A stretch of 64,000 nt of DNA from Isoetes taiwanensis (GCA_021234155.1 JAJEKV010000075.1:4482230-4546229), one strand, 5' to 3'. Positions 12,913 through 24,545 are shown, counted from the stretch's first letter. The notes: generated from the letters alone by a model not told the origin. Numbers and translations: made by a program.

Positions 12913-13985
12913 TTCAATAGAAACACGTTGAGGAAGGATACAATTTCAAAAAGGCAGCTGAAAATGTGGCATTTATGACAATTGAGGAAGTGGATGCATG
13001 AAAGATATTGCAAAATCTAAAAATGTTCAGGATTTAAACTAAAAATACAACTACTGATCTCCATAATTTACATCGAATAGCACCTTTAAAATTCCCAAAC
13101 ATGACATGCAGATGGTGAAAATGTTTCAGGGATGAAATATAACTCGTATAACCCTTTCCATAGCCCTTTGTATAACTCTCACAAAGTAAAGTGAGCTATC
13201 ATGCCAAATCTACAAAAAATTAGAATATATATATGCCTGATATAATAATTACCTTTTTTCTTAAAAGATTGTGTCGTTCTGCACCTGCCAAGTGCAAAGA
13301 ATAAATAATTGCCTGCCCAACCAAACAGGCTCAGCCAAAGATGTCATAAACATAAATAACACATAAAATACCTTCTTGCTAAAATAGTCTATAGATCCTT
13401 CATGGAACGGGAGAAGAAAAAGGTCGCAGAGATCAATCCATGATTATTGATTTGGTCCGGAGAAACAATGGCCTGCAAAGAAATCTATCTCAACCTTCAG
13501 TTTACAGACAAAAAGGTGCTGAAATCCACCGGAATACAACAAAAGACTTCAACCTAAAACAACATCAGCACAGTTTAGAAGGTACACAAAGAATGTAACC
13601 TTCATATACAAAATATCCATTCCAGCAGCTTGTTGGACTCATAATATCCATTGCGGCAGCTTGCAAGCCAAGAGAATGGCCGGAATTACAATGTATAGGC
13701 AAATCCATAAAGCGCAAAATACCACCTGTTACGCAAACTGAAGGAAATTTAGAAAGCAGACTATGAATAATGCATGTGTTGAAGTGCCAACATGCATGCA
13801 TCGATAGGTGTAGAAAGGATGAAGGCATCCGAGAAGGAATGGATAAGGCATCCCCATAACCTAAGTTTAGAAATCATATGAAAAACCACAACACCGATTT
13901 TTGGAGTACACCAGAAATTTTTTTTAACGCTAAAAGCTTCTAAACCTTAGAAAACTAACACGGAAAAAAATTCTAAAAAGTTTTG
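12913..13985. other. No supported gene
   Basis: AT-rich sequence with short open frames on the minus strand (for example 13565-13828, 87 codons) that lack any recognisable motif. CATTCCAGCAGCTTG / CATTGCGGCAGCTTG near 13618 and 13648 is a small local duplication. Confidence 0.45.
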
Positions 13986-14084
13986 AACCGGGAAAAACCA
14001 AATTTAAACAATAGGATAGGATATTGTATTATGTCCCATAGACCAATTGGTCTCCGAGGACTAAAAAAACTCTTTTGGCCTTTT

Positions 14085-16075
14085 CCTTTTACTATGGTGA
14101 TGAAGATGCAGAAAAGGTACATGCATAAACCCCCCTTGGCTATATTAAACCTTCCTTTGGCATCTTTGGCTCTGCAAATATGATCTCGCCTGGCGCCCAT
14201 ATTTTGATCACAAATATGATCTCGCCATATTATTTCATTCATATCACTACTCCAATATGTCATCTATATTACAAATCGAAGGCCTACTATCGCCTCAACA
14301 AACATTTTTTGCTAGATTCACAACTAATGGACCTTCTCATGGAGAGATAAAGGAGAATTAAGCATGTGCCTGAGGGTGATACTAATGGAGGAAATATGGA
14401 GGACATTTATGAATCAGAGTCAACCTAATGTAGATTAGCTAGTTATCCTCTCCTCGCACAGTTTTCAATCTTGCTATAGGGATTCGTAAATTATCCCAAG
14501 AAATGTTTATAATTCTTGGCTTTGGGGTGTGGTCCAAAACTATCTTAGTGATGAATTGGTGATGAATTTGCACATGTCAATTAGGTCGGGCCTTTTTTCA
14601 TTGTGAAGTGTCTTTTTCAATTACTTTAGAAGCATTGTAAATGGAGCAATTTGCTATGGGTATTTATGTTTTAAATGTGGATAAGAATAGAATAGAATAG
14701 ATCCAACATACAAGAGTTCTATGTATTTGGAGGTCTATCATATGTCCTCATGGATGCTGCCAATGTGATATGATGTAAAATATACTGTTTGTTTATTTGT
14801 CTATCTGTCTGTCTGTCCGCCCATCCGTCTGTCATGCTTCAAAATCATATTCATATTTATCTAAACATATAATTTTGTTATTGTTGTTTTTTTTCTAGCA
14901 GGCTTGCTTTTTTTGAGGTGCAATGTTTGTTGCAATCCTAGCCTATCCACGTGCTACGGCACCTAGCCAAAATTGATAAAGTGTTAGATCAGCAACCGCG
15001 AAGGGGTCAAGCGACATCATCGTGGAGAGCCGCATGTGGGGAAACTCGCCAGCATGGTTTGGAGGAACGGCCTCTGCTCTGGCCCCTCTAAATTTCTACA
15101 TCACTAGAAATTTATTTTACTTTGCTACTTCAACCTGTTTCTTACATGTCTTAAGCGGCATGCTGGGATGATAGGAACAAATTCTAGATCAGAAATTCTA
15201 CCTCTTTCATTTTAGCTTCCTCTTTGCTGAGCTGGTAGATAACATTGTCCCCCTGGCACTGAGGTATTGCATCCAAATTTTCCATGGCAACACTTCTCGT
15301 GGTTGGAAGCCTTTGTCTTTTTTTTCCTCGTGAATCTTGCTCCTTCATATGATGTGGAACTTCTGCTTCAGTTGCCGCCGGGAAAAAGCTGTACGCTACA
15401 AAAAAATCCAATTTTGATATTGCCAACTATATTTGGAAGCAATTGGCTGGCAGGCTTTGATATACATGCATTGATCTGACATGCAAGGATAAACATAGAA
15501 CTCTTGCTAGGAATGACGAAATTGTAAGTGAGACCAACATGCAGTCAAAGAGATTGCTTTGTTAGTAAGTCAGGTCACATGACAATATGCAATTAGAAAT
15601 TGGAGGTATCTAGAAGACAATAAAAGGGAAGGTCAGTTGAGTATACTTCCATGGGCCTCCATCATATTCCAGAAAGGGCCCGACAGTGAGGTCGTCTCCT
15701 CCGATTATGAAAGGTTGCGATGGTGGAGGCCCTATATATTTTGCCAAATATTGAGATGGCATGTATTATACTCCTATACGTCTTGCATCCTTTGATGTTT
15801 GTATTTTAAGAACTCAATTACTCCGATGGTCCAAGTGCCATTCTTTGCCTCACAAAACAAACACTTCCAAACATTGACCTATTTAATGTGAAAGAATTCA
15901 AGCCACATGCAAGACTTTATAAAGCATGTCTATGCCCAATGTTCAACAACTTCCCATGCATTGGACATGCCTTAGGAAAAATTTAATGCGAAATAATTTC
16001 AAGCCACATGCAAGACTTTGTAAAGCATGTCTTTGCCCAATGTTCAACAACTTCCCATGCATTGGGCATGGCTTA
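14085..16075. repeat. Dispersed repeat copy B (lacks the LINE)
   Basis: The right part (14424-15970) is colinear with 10154-12536 but without the LINE. The left part (14090-14402) is colinear with 6005-6262 and 6588-6632. Copy B is therefore the most complete member, about 2 kb. It is preceded at 14020-14075 by TATGTCCCATAGACCAATTGG and GAGGACTAAAAAAACTC, again LINE 3'-end sequence. Confidence 0.82.
15884..16075. repeat. Tandem duplication, period about 98 bp
   Basis: CAAGCCACATGCAAGACTTT...AACAACTTCCCATGCATTGG occurs twice in a row. Copy A has only one unit, so the duplication arose in copy B. Confidence 0.88.
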
Positions 16076-16076
16076 G

Positions 16077-16345
16077 GAAGGAAGGAAGTTTATTTTAACG
16101 TCCACGGGGCGAGGGCCTATGAGACGATACATCACGAGAGAGAACAAAAAAAAGCCAAAACCCCAACACCAAAACAAACAATGTAATCAGACAAGGTAGA
16201 ACCCTACTACCGGATGAAAAAACCCCCACTTGGGAGGAAAAACCCTAACAATAGGCTCTCAAATACCATGCCCCGAAGAGCAAGTCCGGCGGTAGAAATC
16301 TGCAGGGATGTAAGCTCCCGGTCGGCGCTACCATAGGTGATCGCG
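16077..16345 (-). mobile_element. LINE 3' end, minus orientation, TTCC tail
   Basis: On the minus strand the segment ends in a phrase like GGCCCTCGCCCCGTGGACGT, then TAAAATAAACTTCC and TTCC repeats. This parallels the GTGGACGTTAAAA end of the LINE at 11873. The upstream part reads TGGGGGTTTTTTCATCCGG, comparable to the GAGGCAGGGGTTTTTTAATC part of that LINE. No coding sequence remains. Confidence 0.55.
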
Positions 16346-16370
16346 TGTTTCTCAGATCCCCGATGCATTT

Positions 16371-16705
16371 TAAAACATTCCTCTTCCTCTTCCTTAAACC
16401 CCCTTTGGTTTGGGTCCATATTCACAGACGGGGGGTTACTCCGGGCAACGAGAGTTGTCGGATGAGTATATTTGCCCTTTATTCCAAGATCTGGACCGTA
16501 CATAGCGATCCTCGTTTGTGGGGTATGCATGTACAAGTTTTTGTATATTGTATATTAAAGTTTGCAAAATACTATAAGGTTTGAGAGAATGTACTTAATG
16601 GTGTTAATTTTGTACATGTATTGTAAATATATTTTTGGAGCTCTCGCTGCCCTACATAACCCCCTGTGTGAATATGTAGCATAATAACAGGGGGTTTTCT
16701 TTGTG
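16371..16705. mobile_element. Foldback MITE, short copy
   Basis: Left arm TTAAACCCCCTTT ... CCATATTCACA ... GGGCAACGAGAG (about 16391-16450) is mirrored by CTCTCGCTGCCC ... GTGTGAATATG ... AGGGGGTT at 16642-16695. The loop (CTCGTTTGTGGGGTATG, TTTGCAAAATACTATAAG) is the reverse complement of the loop of the element at 18778-19303, so the two are family members in opposite orientation. No transposase is encoded. Confidence 0.75.
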
Positions 16706-16799
16706 TTTTTGTACGCTTTTCACAAAGGTTTTCCTAAGATTTTATGGCGTATTCGAATGGATGTACTAATGCGTACATCTAGAGTGCACCATTTCTTAG

Positions 16800-17181
16800 C
16801 CGTTGATTTGGCCTTTTTTTTTCAATGGTCCAACATCCAAGGGCTCACAACAAAAAAGCCCTTTTTAATTTTAGAGGGCTGAGCATGCATGCGCATTTTA
16901 GGCATTCTTTTTGCCCTAAAGCAGCCATGAACCAACATTGGGGTCGGTTCAATCAGCGGATTTGCAGCATCATATTGAAGCGGCCGGATTTCCCGGCGGA
17001 GGTCAAAAAATTGCGCCTCAACAAGCATGCCGTGAGCTGGAACGATCTTTGCTTGTGTGGGCTGCCTGCTCTCGGTAAATGCTTTGCTAAGAAAAATACA
17101 ATTATTCAGGATATGACAGGCTCGTTGCCTACTTCTCAACATTCCATCATCCCTCATTGGCATCAATGGTTCATCATTTGA
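16800..17181. other. Open on both strands, no recognised gene
   Basis: A 118-codon plus frame (16825-17181) and a 114-codon minus frame (16822-17166) overlap almost fully. The plus frame starts just after a T-rich run, and neither has a motif I recognise. The block is GC-richer than its surroundings and may be a decayed gene or transposon piece. Confidence 0.3.
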
Positions 17182-17536
17182 AAAATTCGTTATTCTTTCT
17201 TTGAAAGCATTGATCTCAAAAACATTTGTGCTTCCACCACATGTCTTCCATAGACTTCAGCTTAAGTTCAGTTATTCTTCCCAACGGGATTCATATTAAT
17301 GATATTTCAACCTCTATGCACCGTGATTCGGGCGCCTTAGCTTCTCATAATATTTTAACTTCGTTTCTTTCTCATTAATAATTGCACGGGCATCGACCCG
17401 GGGCGTCTTTGTAGTTCGATAAGTTGAGCTTGATTATCATGTTCGCATCGGGAATATCAAACTGCAGAAATGGATGATTAAATCCAATGAAAAACCACAG
17501 AAAATGAATCTCTAACGGGACTATGCAATTGCTAAA

Positions 17537-17719
17537 GCCATCATAAGAATTACCTCTGGTTGAGTTTTGGCAGCAGATCTGGCAGGCTCATTTGCATCTT
17601 GTTCGATGTTGTTTATTTCTGCAGATATTTGAGCTATCTTGCCATCTGGCATAAAAGATCGACATTCTGATAACTTTCCAATGTTAGAAATAAGCTTGCA
17701 CATGAATAGGAACACTCTT
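17537..17719 (-). other. Possible exon of unknown gene
   Basis: On the minus strand an open frame is bounded by an AG acceptor (ACCAACTTAG, about 17720) and a donor GAG|GTAATTC (about 17536). It encodes roughly 60 residues including KLISNIGKLSECRSFMPDG. It could belong to the gene at 19.4-20.9 kb, with the foldback element in the intron between them, but no continuous frame proves that. Confidence 0.3.
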
Positions 17720-18777
17720 CTAAGTTGGTAGCTTATTTGATTAGTCAAGACTAATTGGGCACATCAGGAACCCATCTCACACCTCTGATGTCATTGATAA
17801 CCTTGATGTCCTTTGTGAACGAACCTGAATAGACGAGAATGCATGAGATCATGGTTTGTAAGAAGATGCTATTCTTCAATGTGTCATTACTGACAATTCA
17901 ATTGAAAAGCTTAAAGCGCTTATTTTTGAGGTAAGGCTGAGCCTGGATTGAGTAGAATAATATGTGGCTGTTCCATTGTTACGGCCAGCATATATCATCT
18001 CTAAAAGAAAAATACATGAACCTCTTTTCTCTCGTATATTGTGTTGTTTTTGGACCTTCTAATGGTTGAGGATGATTTACTGTGGTTTCATCATGCGAAG
18101 GAAACAAAAAGAAAACTAATGTCCTCCGAAGAAGAAGTGGCATTCTTGTTTTTATCGGGAACTTGCCAAGTAATAAAGAAGACTTATTTATTTTGCCATT
18201 GATCGATCAATCGGGAGCAACAAGATCCTCCAAATCGGCATTGAATGCGGATTCTTAGGGTGTGATGATCGGACATCCGGGTGAACAACTCACATGTGTA
18301 ACTTCTTTTGAAAGTTCGTGAGGAGTTAGACTAGTTTCACATATCTGTAGTTTTAGCTTTTGATTCCAGATTCATATTTGTAGCTTTAGCTTTTGATTCC
18401 AGACAACCCAATAAGCTAGCGAGGAGATTCGGCCCTTCTGCATGCGAGATGATGTAAAGCTGGACCTAACAGGAGGATTATATGACGCAGTGGACACTGT
18501 GAAGTTTGGTTTTTGCAATGGCTTTTGTAGCTACAGTTCTAGCATAGAGAATTCTTGAAAAAGCTGGATTGCTTGTTCAAAAAAATTTGCAAGATGTTGG
18601 TATCTCTAGCAATGCTTACGATGGCAATTGCACAAACAACTAAGGAAGATCAAGTCAGTGAAGACAATTTGAGCGCATTGTTACAATGTTGTCAAATATA
18701 TGGTTTGCAATAACACATCAATCATTTTGTACTTTTATTTTATTTTGATTTTTATTTTTTTTTTTTATTTTCTTTTG

Positions 18778-19303
18778 TGGCCCGAAGGGCCAAAAAAATT
18801 TTGTAATATAACAACCAACATAACTACTATGAACATTAATTAACAAAAACCATTACATTAGACATGTTTAAAATTAAATTCCCCCTTAAACCCCCTTTTG
18901 TTTGGGTGCATATTCACCGCGGGGGTGGCGTAGGGCGGCGAGAGCCCCCAGTAATTATATTTTGCACGTACAAAATCAACACCATGTAGTATATTGCCTG
19001 AAATCTTATAGTATTTTGCAAATCTTGTTATATAGTATAACAAATTCTATACATCCATACCCCACAAACGAGGAACTTTATGTACGGTATAGATTAAGGA
19101 ATAAGGGGTGAATATGCCTATCCAACAGCTCTCGTTGCCCGGAGTCACCCCCCGTGTGAATATGCACCCAAACCAAAGGGGGTTTAAGAGGGATTTTAAT
19201 TTAAATGTGTTAAATGCAATGGTTTGTGTTAATAATGTTAATTGTAGTTGTGCGTTGATTGTTATATTATTAAAATTTTTGGGCCCTTTGGGCCCTAACT
19301 AAA
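18778..19303. mobile_element. Foldback MITE with long terminal inverted repeats
   Basis: The left end GGCCCGAAGGGCCAAAAAAA and the right end (minus strand) GGGCCCAAAGGGCCCAAAA begin arms of roughly 180 bp that stay alignable through AACATTA..TTAACA, CCATT.CATT, TTAAACCCCCTTT and TTTGGGTGCATATTCAC to GGCGAGAG. The short loop holds an AT-rich stretch around 18960-19100. No ORF of note. A clear target duplication was not found. The element lies inside or next to the minus-strand gene at 19.4-20.9 kb. Confidence 0.82.
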
Positions 19304-19399
19304 GCAAACATAGGTAAACTTTATGGGCCTAAATATTAATTACTAAAAAACACAATAACATCAAGACAAACAAATTATTTCCGCAAAGCATTCATAAGG

Positions 19400-20882
19400 T
19401 ATTACAACATAGGGTATTCAATATGAGTGGCACGAGCATAGGCCTGAGCTTTCTTTCCCAATCGCATGTTTCTCAATCTCCCTGATATAATGTTCAGCTA
19501 ATGTGCCATGTCTCAAAGCAAATGCTGCAATGATTGGTGGCAAATTCCAACACAAACCCTCTTTTGATCTCAAATGACCTAGCAAATATTTCTCAACTTC
19601 ATCTTTCATGCTCAACGTCCATTTAGAATCGCTAAGGCCACAAGCGGATCTTTGATTCTTCCCACCATCCATCAAAGTAGCGTGACAATTGGTTTTGTGA
19701 TGATAAAATTGGATAAGAATGTAAGAAATTAAGTAACTTGTTTTGCATTTGTCTCCAGCTTTTACGATGCGGAACCGCAGACAATGAGCTCTGCAATATC
19801 AACCCATGTATTGATTTACGAGTGCTTATTACTTTCAGCTAGCATCTATTCAAAAACATTTGTCCAATGTGCACTTTCAGAACTTAAAATGATCATCCCT
19901 CCCATGAGCTTGTACATTGTCTCCGGTAGAACATGATATCTGACAAACTCTCTCTAGCCCATTGTTCACAATGGCGGACAAAAAAATGTCTCGAAATTGT
20001 TTTAAGCTCCAAGTCGATCTCTTCCAAATATCCATAGAATCCTTAACACTTGTGCCACATTTGGCAAGAGAACTTCCAGTTATTTCTAAGTCCCGACTAA
20101 GGGACTCCACCAATGTCTTACAAGAATATCTATCCTTCAATTGTTGCACTACCAAGGAGAATAACTACCCTTTTATTCTTTCTTCAAATTTATCAACCAT
20201 TACCCTAGCTGGTAGATTCTCTGGCCTTTCATCTTCCATTTCATCAAAAGATCGCTTCCTGCTCCGCATTTGGTTTGCATGTGGACATTCTACAGAAGTG
20301 CTCTCTTTGTCTAATTCTGAGGCTAGCACAATAACAGGAACAAGCTGTCCATTGCCAATTCCAAATGCACCAGTAAGAGCACTTACAAGAAGTTTAGGGG
20401 CCTCCTCAAGCAGGGAAGATGACAAGACTGGCAATCCTGGAGGGTGAGGAGTGGCATCCATGAGATCTAAGAGAGCCAGATCAAAGGCTTCCTTAGATGG
20501 TTCACCCTCTTTGGTCGCAGGAAATTTTGCCATGAGATCTTCAAACATGGTGGCCCATTCAAATGCCCTTTTCACGCTTTGAGGCTGCCATAAAACTGGA
20601 TCTCCAGTAGATTGATAACCTGATGCTAGTATGAGCATATCTAAAAAAGCACCTGCAAGGCAATCTGAGCATAAACGGCAGAGAAGGATCTGCCAGTCTA
20701 AGTCTGCTTAGAAGATGAGATAACAAAATTTTCGAGCAGATTCCTTTCCGAAAATGAAGAAATATGCCTGAGCCTTCAAATACAAGAGTGAGATCTGTTT
20801 AAAAACCTGTTGCGGCCATAGGAGCACGTTTGCCAGATCCATATTCTTCTGCTATTTGTTGAGCACAAGCAATGGCGAAATC
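19400..20882 (-). pseudogene. Multi-exon plant gene, function unknown, frame broken
   Basis: Minus strand. A first exon (about 20882-20808) reads FAIACAQQIAEEYGSGKRAP and ends AACAG|GTTTTT. An acceptor TTGCAG at about 20655 opens a long exon (to about 20165) that starts AFLDMLILASGYQ and includes KRAFEWATMFEDLMAKFP and GLPVLSSSLLEEAPKLL, followed by a basic KRSFDEMEDERP stretch. Two further coding blocks follow: 20155-19877 (LVESLSRDLEITGSSLAKCG) and 19675-19405 (CWNLPPIIAAFALRHGTL), in other frames. The 20-bp gap between the long exon and the next block is too short for an intron, so at least one frameshift is present. Upstream, TGA blocks any extension to an earlier ATG. I do not recognise the family; the protein looks soluble. 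Either a decaying gene or consensus errors. Confidence 0.5.
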
Positions 20883-21199
20883 GTTCTGGCGGCCGAGCGA
20901 ATTCCACAATCAAACCCATCCATTATTTGCACGGCCGGGGCTCCAGAAGTATTCTCCCCAGCAGGTTTTCATCGCCCAGAAGTCGCAGATCCGCCATAGC
21001 CACATCTTAGAGATTTGTCGATTTGAGTACCAAAAATCCGCCATAGCCATGGAAGCCCAAAGCTCGGCTGCCGAAATAGCTCCAGATTTGAAGCCAGATA
21101 GCCCCTCTATCGCAAGTTGCTATCTTTTGCCAGATCCCACCTTAGAATGGAAGCTTGAAATCCAGCAATCCCCAAGCACGAGTTGCTCCTTTCCTACAC

Positions 21200-21275
21200 A
21201 AACCCTAAAACCCTAAAGTTTGCAATCCCCAAGCACGAGTTGCTCCTTTCCTACACAAACCCTAAAGCCCTAAAG
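21200..21275. promoter_or_regulatory. Telobox cluster upstream of minus-strand gene
   Basis: AAACCCTAAAACCCTAAAG and AAACCCTAAAGCCCTAAAG occur about 65 bp apart as parts of a short direct repeat (GCAATCCCCAAGCACGAG is also repeated). AAACCCTA teloboxes are common near plant promoters of housekeeping genes. They sit about 320-390 bp upstream of the first supported exon at 20882. Confidence 0.5.
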
Positions 21276-21473
21276 TTTTTGTAGCTTTAGATTTTTTTGA
21301 AGGGTGAAAATCAAAAGAGAAACCACAGCCTCGCAAATCAACGGTTAAAAATTGATGCACTCTAGAAATACTATTTAGTATCTTTTAGAATCAAACAACA
21401 AAATCATAGAAAAACCATATAGAAAAGCGTATAAAATATCAAAAAGTCAACCCCCGTTATAATGCTAGATATT

Positions 21474-21525
21474 CCTCTTCCTCTTCCTCTTCCTCTTCCT
21501 CTTCCTCTTCCTCTTCCTCTTCTTA
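21474..21525. repeat. TCTTCC microsatellite, about 8 units
   Basis: Uninterrupted CTCTTC hexamer run. No coding frame crosses it. Confidence 0.95.
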
Positions 21526-21649
21526 TCAACCACTATAGTGGCCTACAATACTAGTAGACTACTATATGATAATGTCTTGCCATGTGTATGACATCAATGT
21601 GATGTGATCTAGTGTATATTATAGTATCAATGTGATAGGTCTAATCCAA

Positions 21650-22480
21650 CATATCGTCTATATTACAAATAGAAGACCTACTATAGCTACTGCTATTTTT
21701 TGGTTACATTCACAACTAGTGGGCGCACTCATAGGTAAATAGATAGATGGAGAAAAACTAAGAGTGTGTTTGAGGGTGATATTCCTCTCATGGAGGCAAT
21801 GTGGAGGACTTATATTAAATAGAGTCAATCTACACAGCATAATGTAGATTGGCTAGTTATCCCCTCCACAAATGGTACCAATTTTGCTATAGGGCTTCAT
21901 AATTATCTCGTCAATATATGTTTATTATTCTTGGCTTTAAAGTGTGGCCCAAAATTCACAATTGTGGTGATGGATTTGCATACTTCAACTAGGTCGGGAC
22001 AGAGTAGTGTCATACTTATGTACTTACATACTGTTTTTATGTACAGTACATCATAACGTACTTCGAGGGATTTAAAGTACCTAAAGAAAATTGGTACATT
22101 AAAAGTTCAAAGGTATGGTATGTATCATACCCTTATAAAAATGTACAGTACCTTTGAAAACGTAAAGCACCTTACACAAACGTACCGTACCTCTAAAAAA
22201 CTTAATGTACCCCCAAAGACAGCATGCATAAAAATGTTCTGTACGTATTGTCCGGTATGGTGAGTACTCAAAAGGTTACATACGCATACGTAACCTACAC
22301 TGGTCATGCCTTTTCTTGGTTGTGACGTGTCTTTTTCAATTACTTTAGAAGCATTGTGGAATAGTGTTATTGTTGCTCTGTACATGGAGGTGGTACTAAA
22401 CAAAATCTTTAAGCAATTTGCTATGGTGTATTCACATTTTGGATGTGCAAGAGGAAGAATTTATCAAACATACAAGAGTT
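21650..22480. repeat. Dispersed repeat copy C, diverged and interrupted
   Basis: ATATTACAAAT.GAAG.CCTACTAT, GAGGGTGATATTCCTCTCATGG, GTAGATTGGCTAGTTATCC and ATTCTTGGCTTTAAAGTGTGG match copy B (14260-14560). The match resumes at 22320 (GTGTCTTTTTCAATTACTTT). The 300-bp GTAC-rich block sits between the two parts and is absent from copies A and B. Confidence 0.75.
22015..22250. other. GTAC-dense insert in repeat copy C
   Basis: Twelve GTAC tetramers lie in about 230 bp, several in pairs such as GTACAGTAC and CGTACCGTAC; about one would be expected by chance. No ORF. GTAC is the core bound by plant SBP/SPL factors, but an element-internal repeat is equally possible. Confidence 0.5.
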
Positions 22481-22964
22481 TCCTATAAGAGATGCCTGAA
22501 TATTCATCTTCATCTAACTATATAATGTTGTTTCACTTTTTGTTTTTATTTCTCGAAATATTTTTCTGTTCTGATAAAGATTTAGGAGGCGACGCATGGT
22601 CTTATAGCTTTGCAGAGGTCCTTGAACTTGAGCCTTGAACAAATCTTTGGCGCTGGCTTTTTCCTTTTTTTTAACAGGCTTGCCTTCACTAGGGTACAAG
22701 GATTCCTAAGTTCTTAGCCTACCCATGTGTCTGCTACATCACTTGGATCTTCAAACTCCTAATCTAGCGATTGTAACCTCTAGAAATGCCTTAGGAAGTT
22801 TCAAGTAACGGAATTTGAATATTGTTGCTCTGTAGAAAACTAGTGCCCAAGTTCATAGTTGACATATTTGGGTACAAAACAAAGAAGACTTTCAAGCAGA
22901 GTCACTGGGGCTTCTGGTTGTGAGCTACATTTGGTCAGCTATTTGAACTTATATATTATTCAAG

Positions 22965-23064
22965 AGGAAGCATTGCTGAATCTTATTGACGGCACAATCC
23001 ATGAAACCTTGTCCAGAAGGTTGAAGATGACATTTGAAACAGAAGGTTCCCTGCAGATTGGAAG
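22965..23064 (+). other. Possible host exon left of the retrotransposon
   Basis: A 100-bp open segment bounded by TATTCAAG (acceptor) and GGAAG|GTACAT (donor) reads EEALLNLIDGTIHETLS and KMTFETEGSLQIG. It ends in phase 2. The large LTR element starts 50 bp downstream, so it would lie in an intron. The family was not recognised. Confidence 0.4.
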
Positions 23065-23108
23065 GTACATCTCCTATCTACTCTTAAACCTTATGTTATA
23101 TAAGCAAT

Positions 23109-23113
23109 GCTTC
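23109..23113. repeat. Target site duplication GCTTC, left
   Basis: GCTTC directly precedes the TGTGACG end of the left LTR and is repeated immediately after the CGTCACA end of the right LTR (55018-55022). The inner flanks of the LTRs do not match, which argues against two solo LTRs. Confidence 0.85.
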
Positions 23114-24360
23114 TGTGACGTCCCCTACTCGTATACGGTGCACTCACCGTATACAAACAGGAGTTCATCCCCCATACCAGCTTCATACTGATACAGGGCC
23201 CTCCATGTATCACTGCAACCTTGATGAGTTCCAGTGGGAAGAATGAAGGGGTCATTTTACCCTGTCTCCCTCAGGGCCTACCTAGCTGCGGAAGCGTAAA
23301 CATACATGTCAGTATACATTATCATCACACAGCCACCTCGAAAGGTGGCTCATCATCAGCACATCACATAAGGGGTTCCTACCCAAGGCTCAGACTCCAG
23401 GGAATGACTGACGACTTGGGTCTCCAGAGTTCATTGCAGACAGAATTCATGGCAATGGATTTGGCTGGCATGAGAACATGGCTTAGGGTAGTCCACTCCA
23501 TCCGCCCCTCCTGTGCACACTTTGCAAAGTAGGTTGAAAAGTGTTGGGACCTGACTGTAGCCCGCCGGATGCATAGCCAAAGGGGCTATTCCTGGGTTGC
23601 ATCTCCCCAGTTCCGATGGGGCAGGAAGGGATCTCTCCCTCCAGAGATCTACATGCTGACTCAAGGTGACTAGAGGGCCACTGCCCTTGTTCGACTTGAA
23701 CCCAATGGAGAGTGGCGCATCACCCCACGGGTGTCGAGCCCATGCCCTGCCCACACTCAGTGGCAAGCCATTAGACCTAGTCCACAGTGATCCCCGGTAG
23801 ACTTTACACACCAGGGGGATCGTTCAAGAGTCAGAACACGAACGTCCTTATAAGCCAGTCTGGCCCCTTCATCCACAACCAGGTATGGTTCTTGTATACA
23901 GGCCGAATCTACAGTGTGCTAAAGAGGCTAGCTAGGAGCATCAACTACTAGGCCTTAGGGTCTCTACCCCCCTTCCCAATACAATGAGTTCACAAAGATA
24001 CATCATCCATATACATCACAGAAGAACTAAAGAACTAGATCTAATCTATATCATAGAGTTAGGTTCTTTGGTTAGAGCTTGGTATCTGGGGATCTAAATG
24101 GCTGCTACGGGCAATTTAATAGGCTAAACCTACTGATTCAATGACTGGAAGACGGTTTAGGCTATTAAATTGACTAAATACCTGATCCTTGACTCGCTCC
24201 TCCTGCTCTGAACTCGGCCATCCTGCTGAACTGCTAGAAGATGAAGCTAGAAAGGGAAACTAACGAGCTAGATCGCCGCGGCAGTAGTCCGGGAGGTGGT
24301 TTTGACTCACGAGCAAGCAAAAAGCGAGCCCTAAAATGGCATGAACGAAAATAGCAAGTT

Positions 24361-24405
24361 AGGGTTTCACTTACCTAAATAGACAAGGGTTTAGGGCTAG
24401 GGTTT
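24361..24405 (-). promoter_or_regulatory. Telobox trio in LTR
   Basis: On the minus strand GGAAACCCTAGCCCTAAACCC and, 30 bp on, GAAACCCTAAC. The same motifs are conserved in the other LTR at about 54701-54750. Teloboxes are bound by TRB-type Myb proteins and recruit Polycomb in plants; whether they act here is inference. Confidence 0.5.
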
Positions 24406-24488
24406 CCAATTACCCCTTTTAGCATGTGGGATAATTGGTGTGGCCCACTTGCCTTTATTAGGTGGCATAAAGTGTCCAAATGGGAAAA

Positions 24489-24545
24489 TGTGCACCTAGA
24501 TAAATGTGCACATTGGTAAATGTGCACATTAATAAATGCACACAC
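24489..24545. repeat. GTGCAC repeats near LTR end
   Basis: TGTGCACCTAGATAAATG, then AAATGTGCACATTGGT, AAATGTGCACATTAAT and AAATGCACACACC. The palindromic GTGCAC core repeats about every 17-18 bp and is kept in the other LTR (54831-54888). In element orientation it is near the start of U3, a usual place for enhancer repeats. Confidence 0.65.

Noticed and set aside
23114-23330. CRISPR-like or riboswitch structure in short repeats
   Set aside because: Eukaryotic LTR context; repeats are LTR parts, with no regular spacer array.
23431-23811. 126-codon minus frame in the LTR
   Set aside because: It lies wholly in LTR sequence, has no motif, and is changed by indels in the other LTR.
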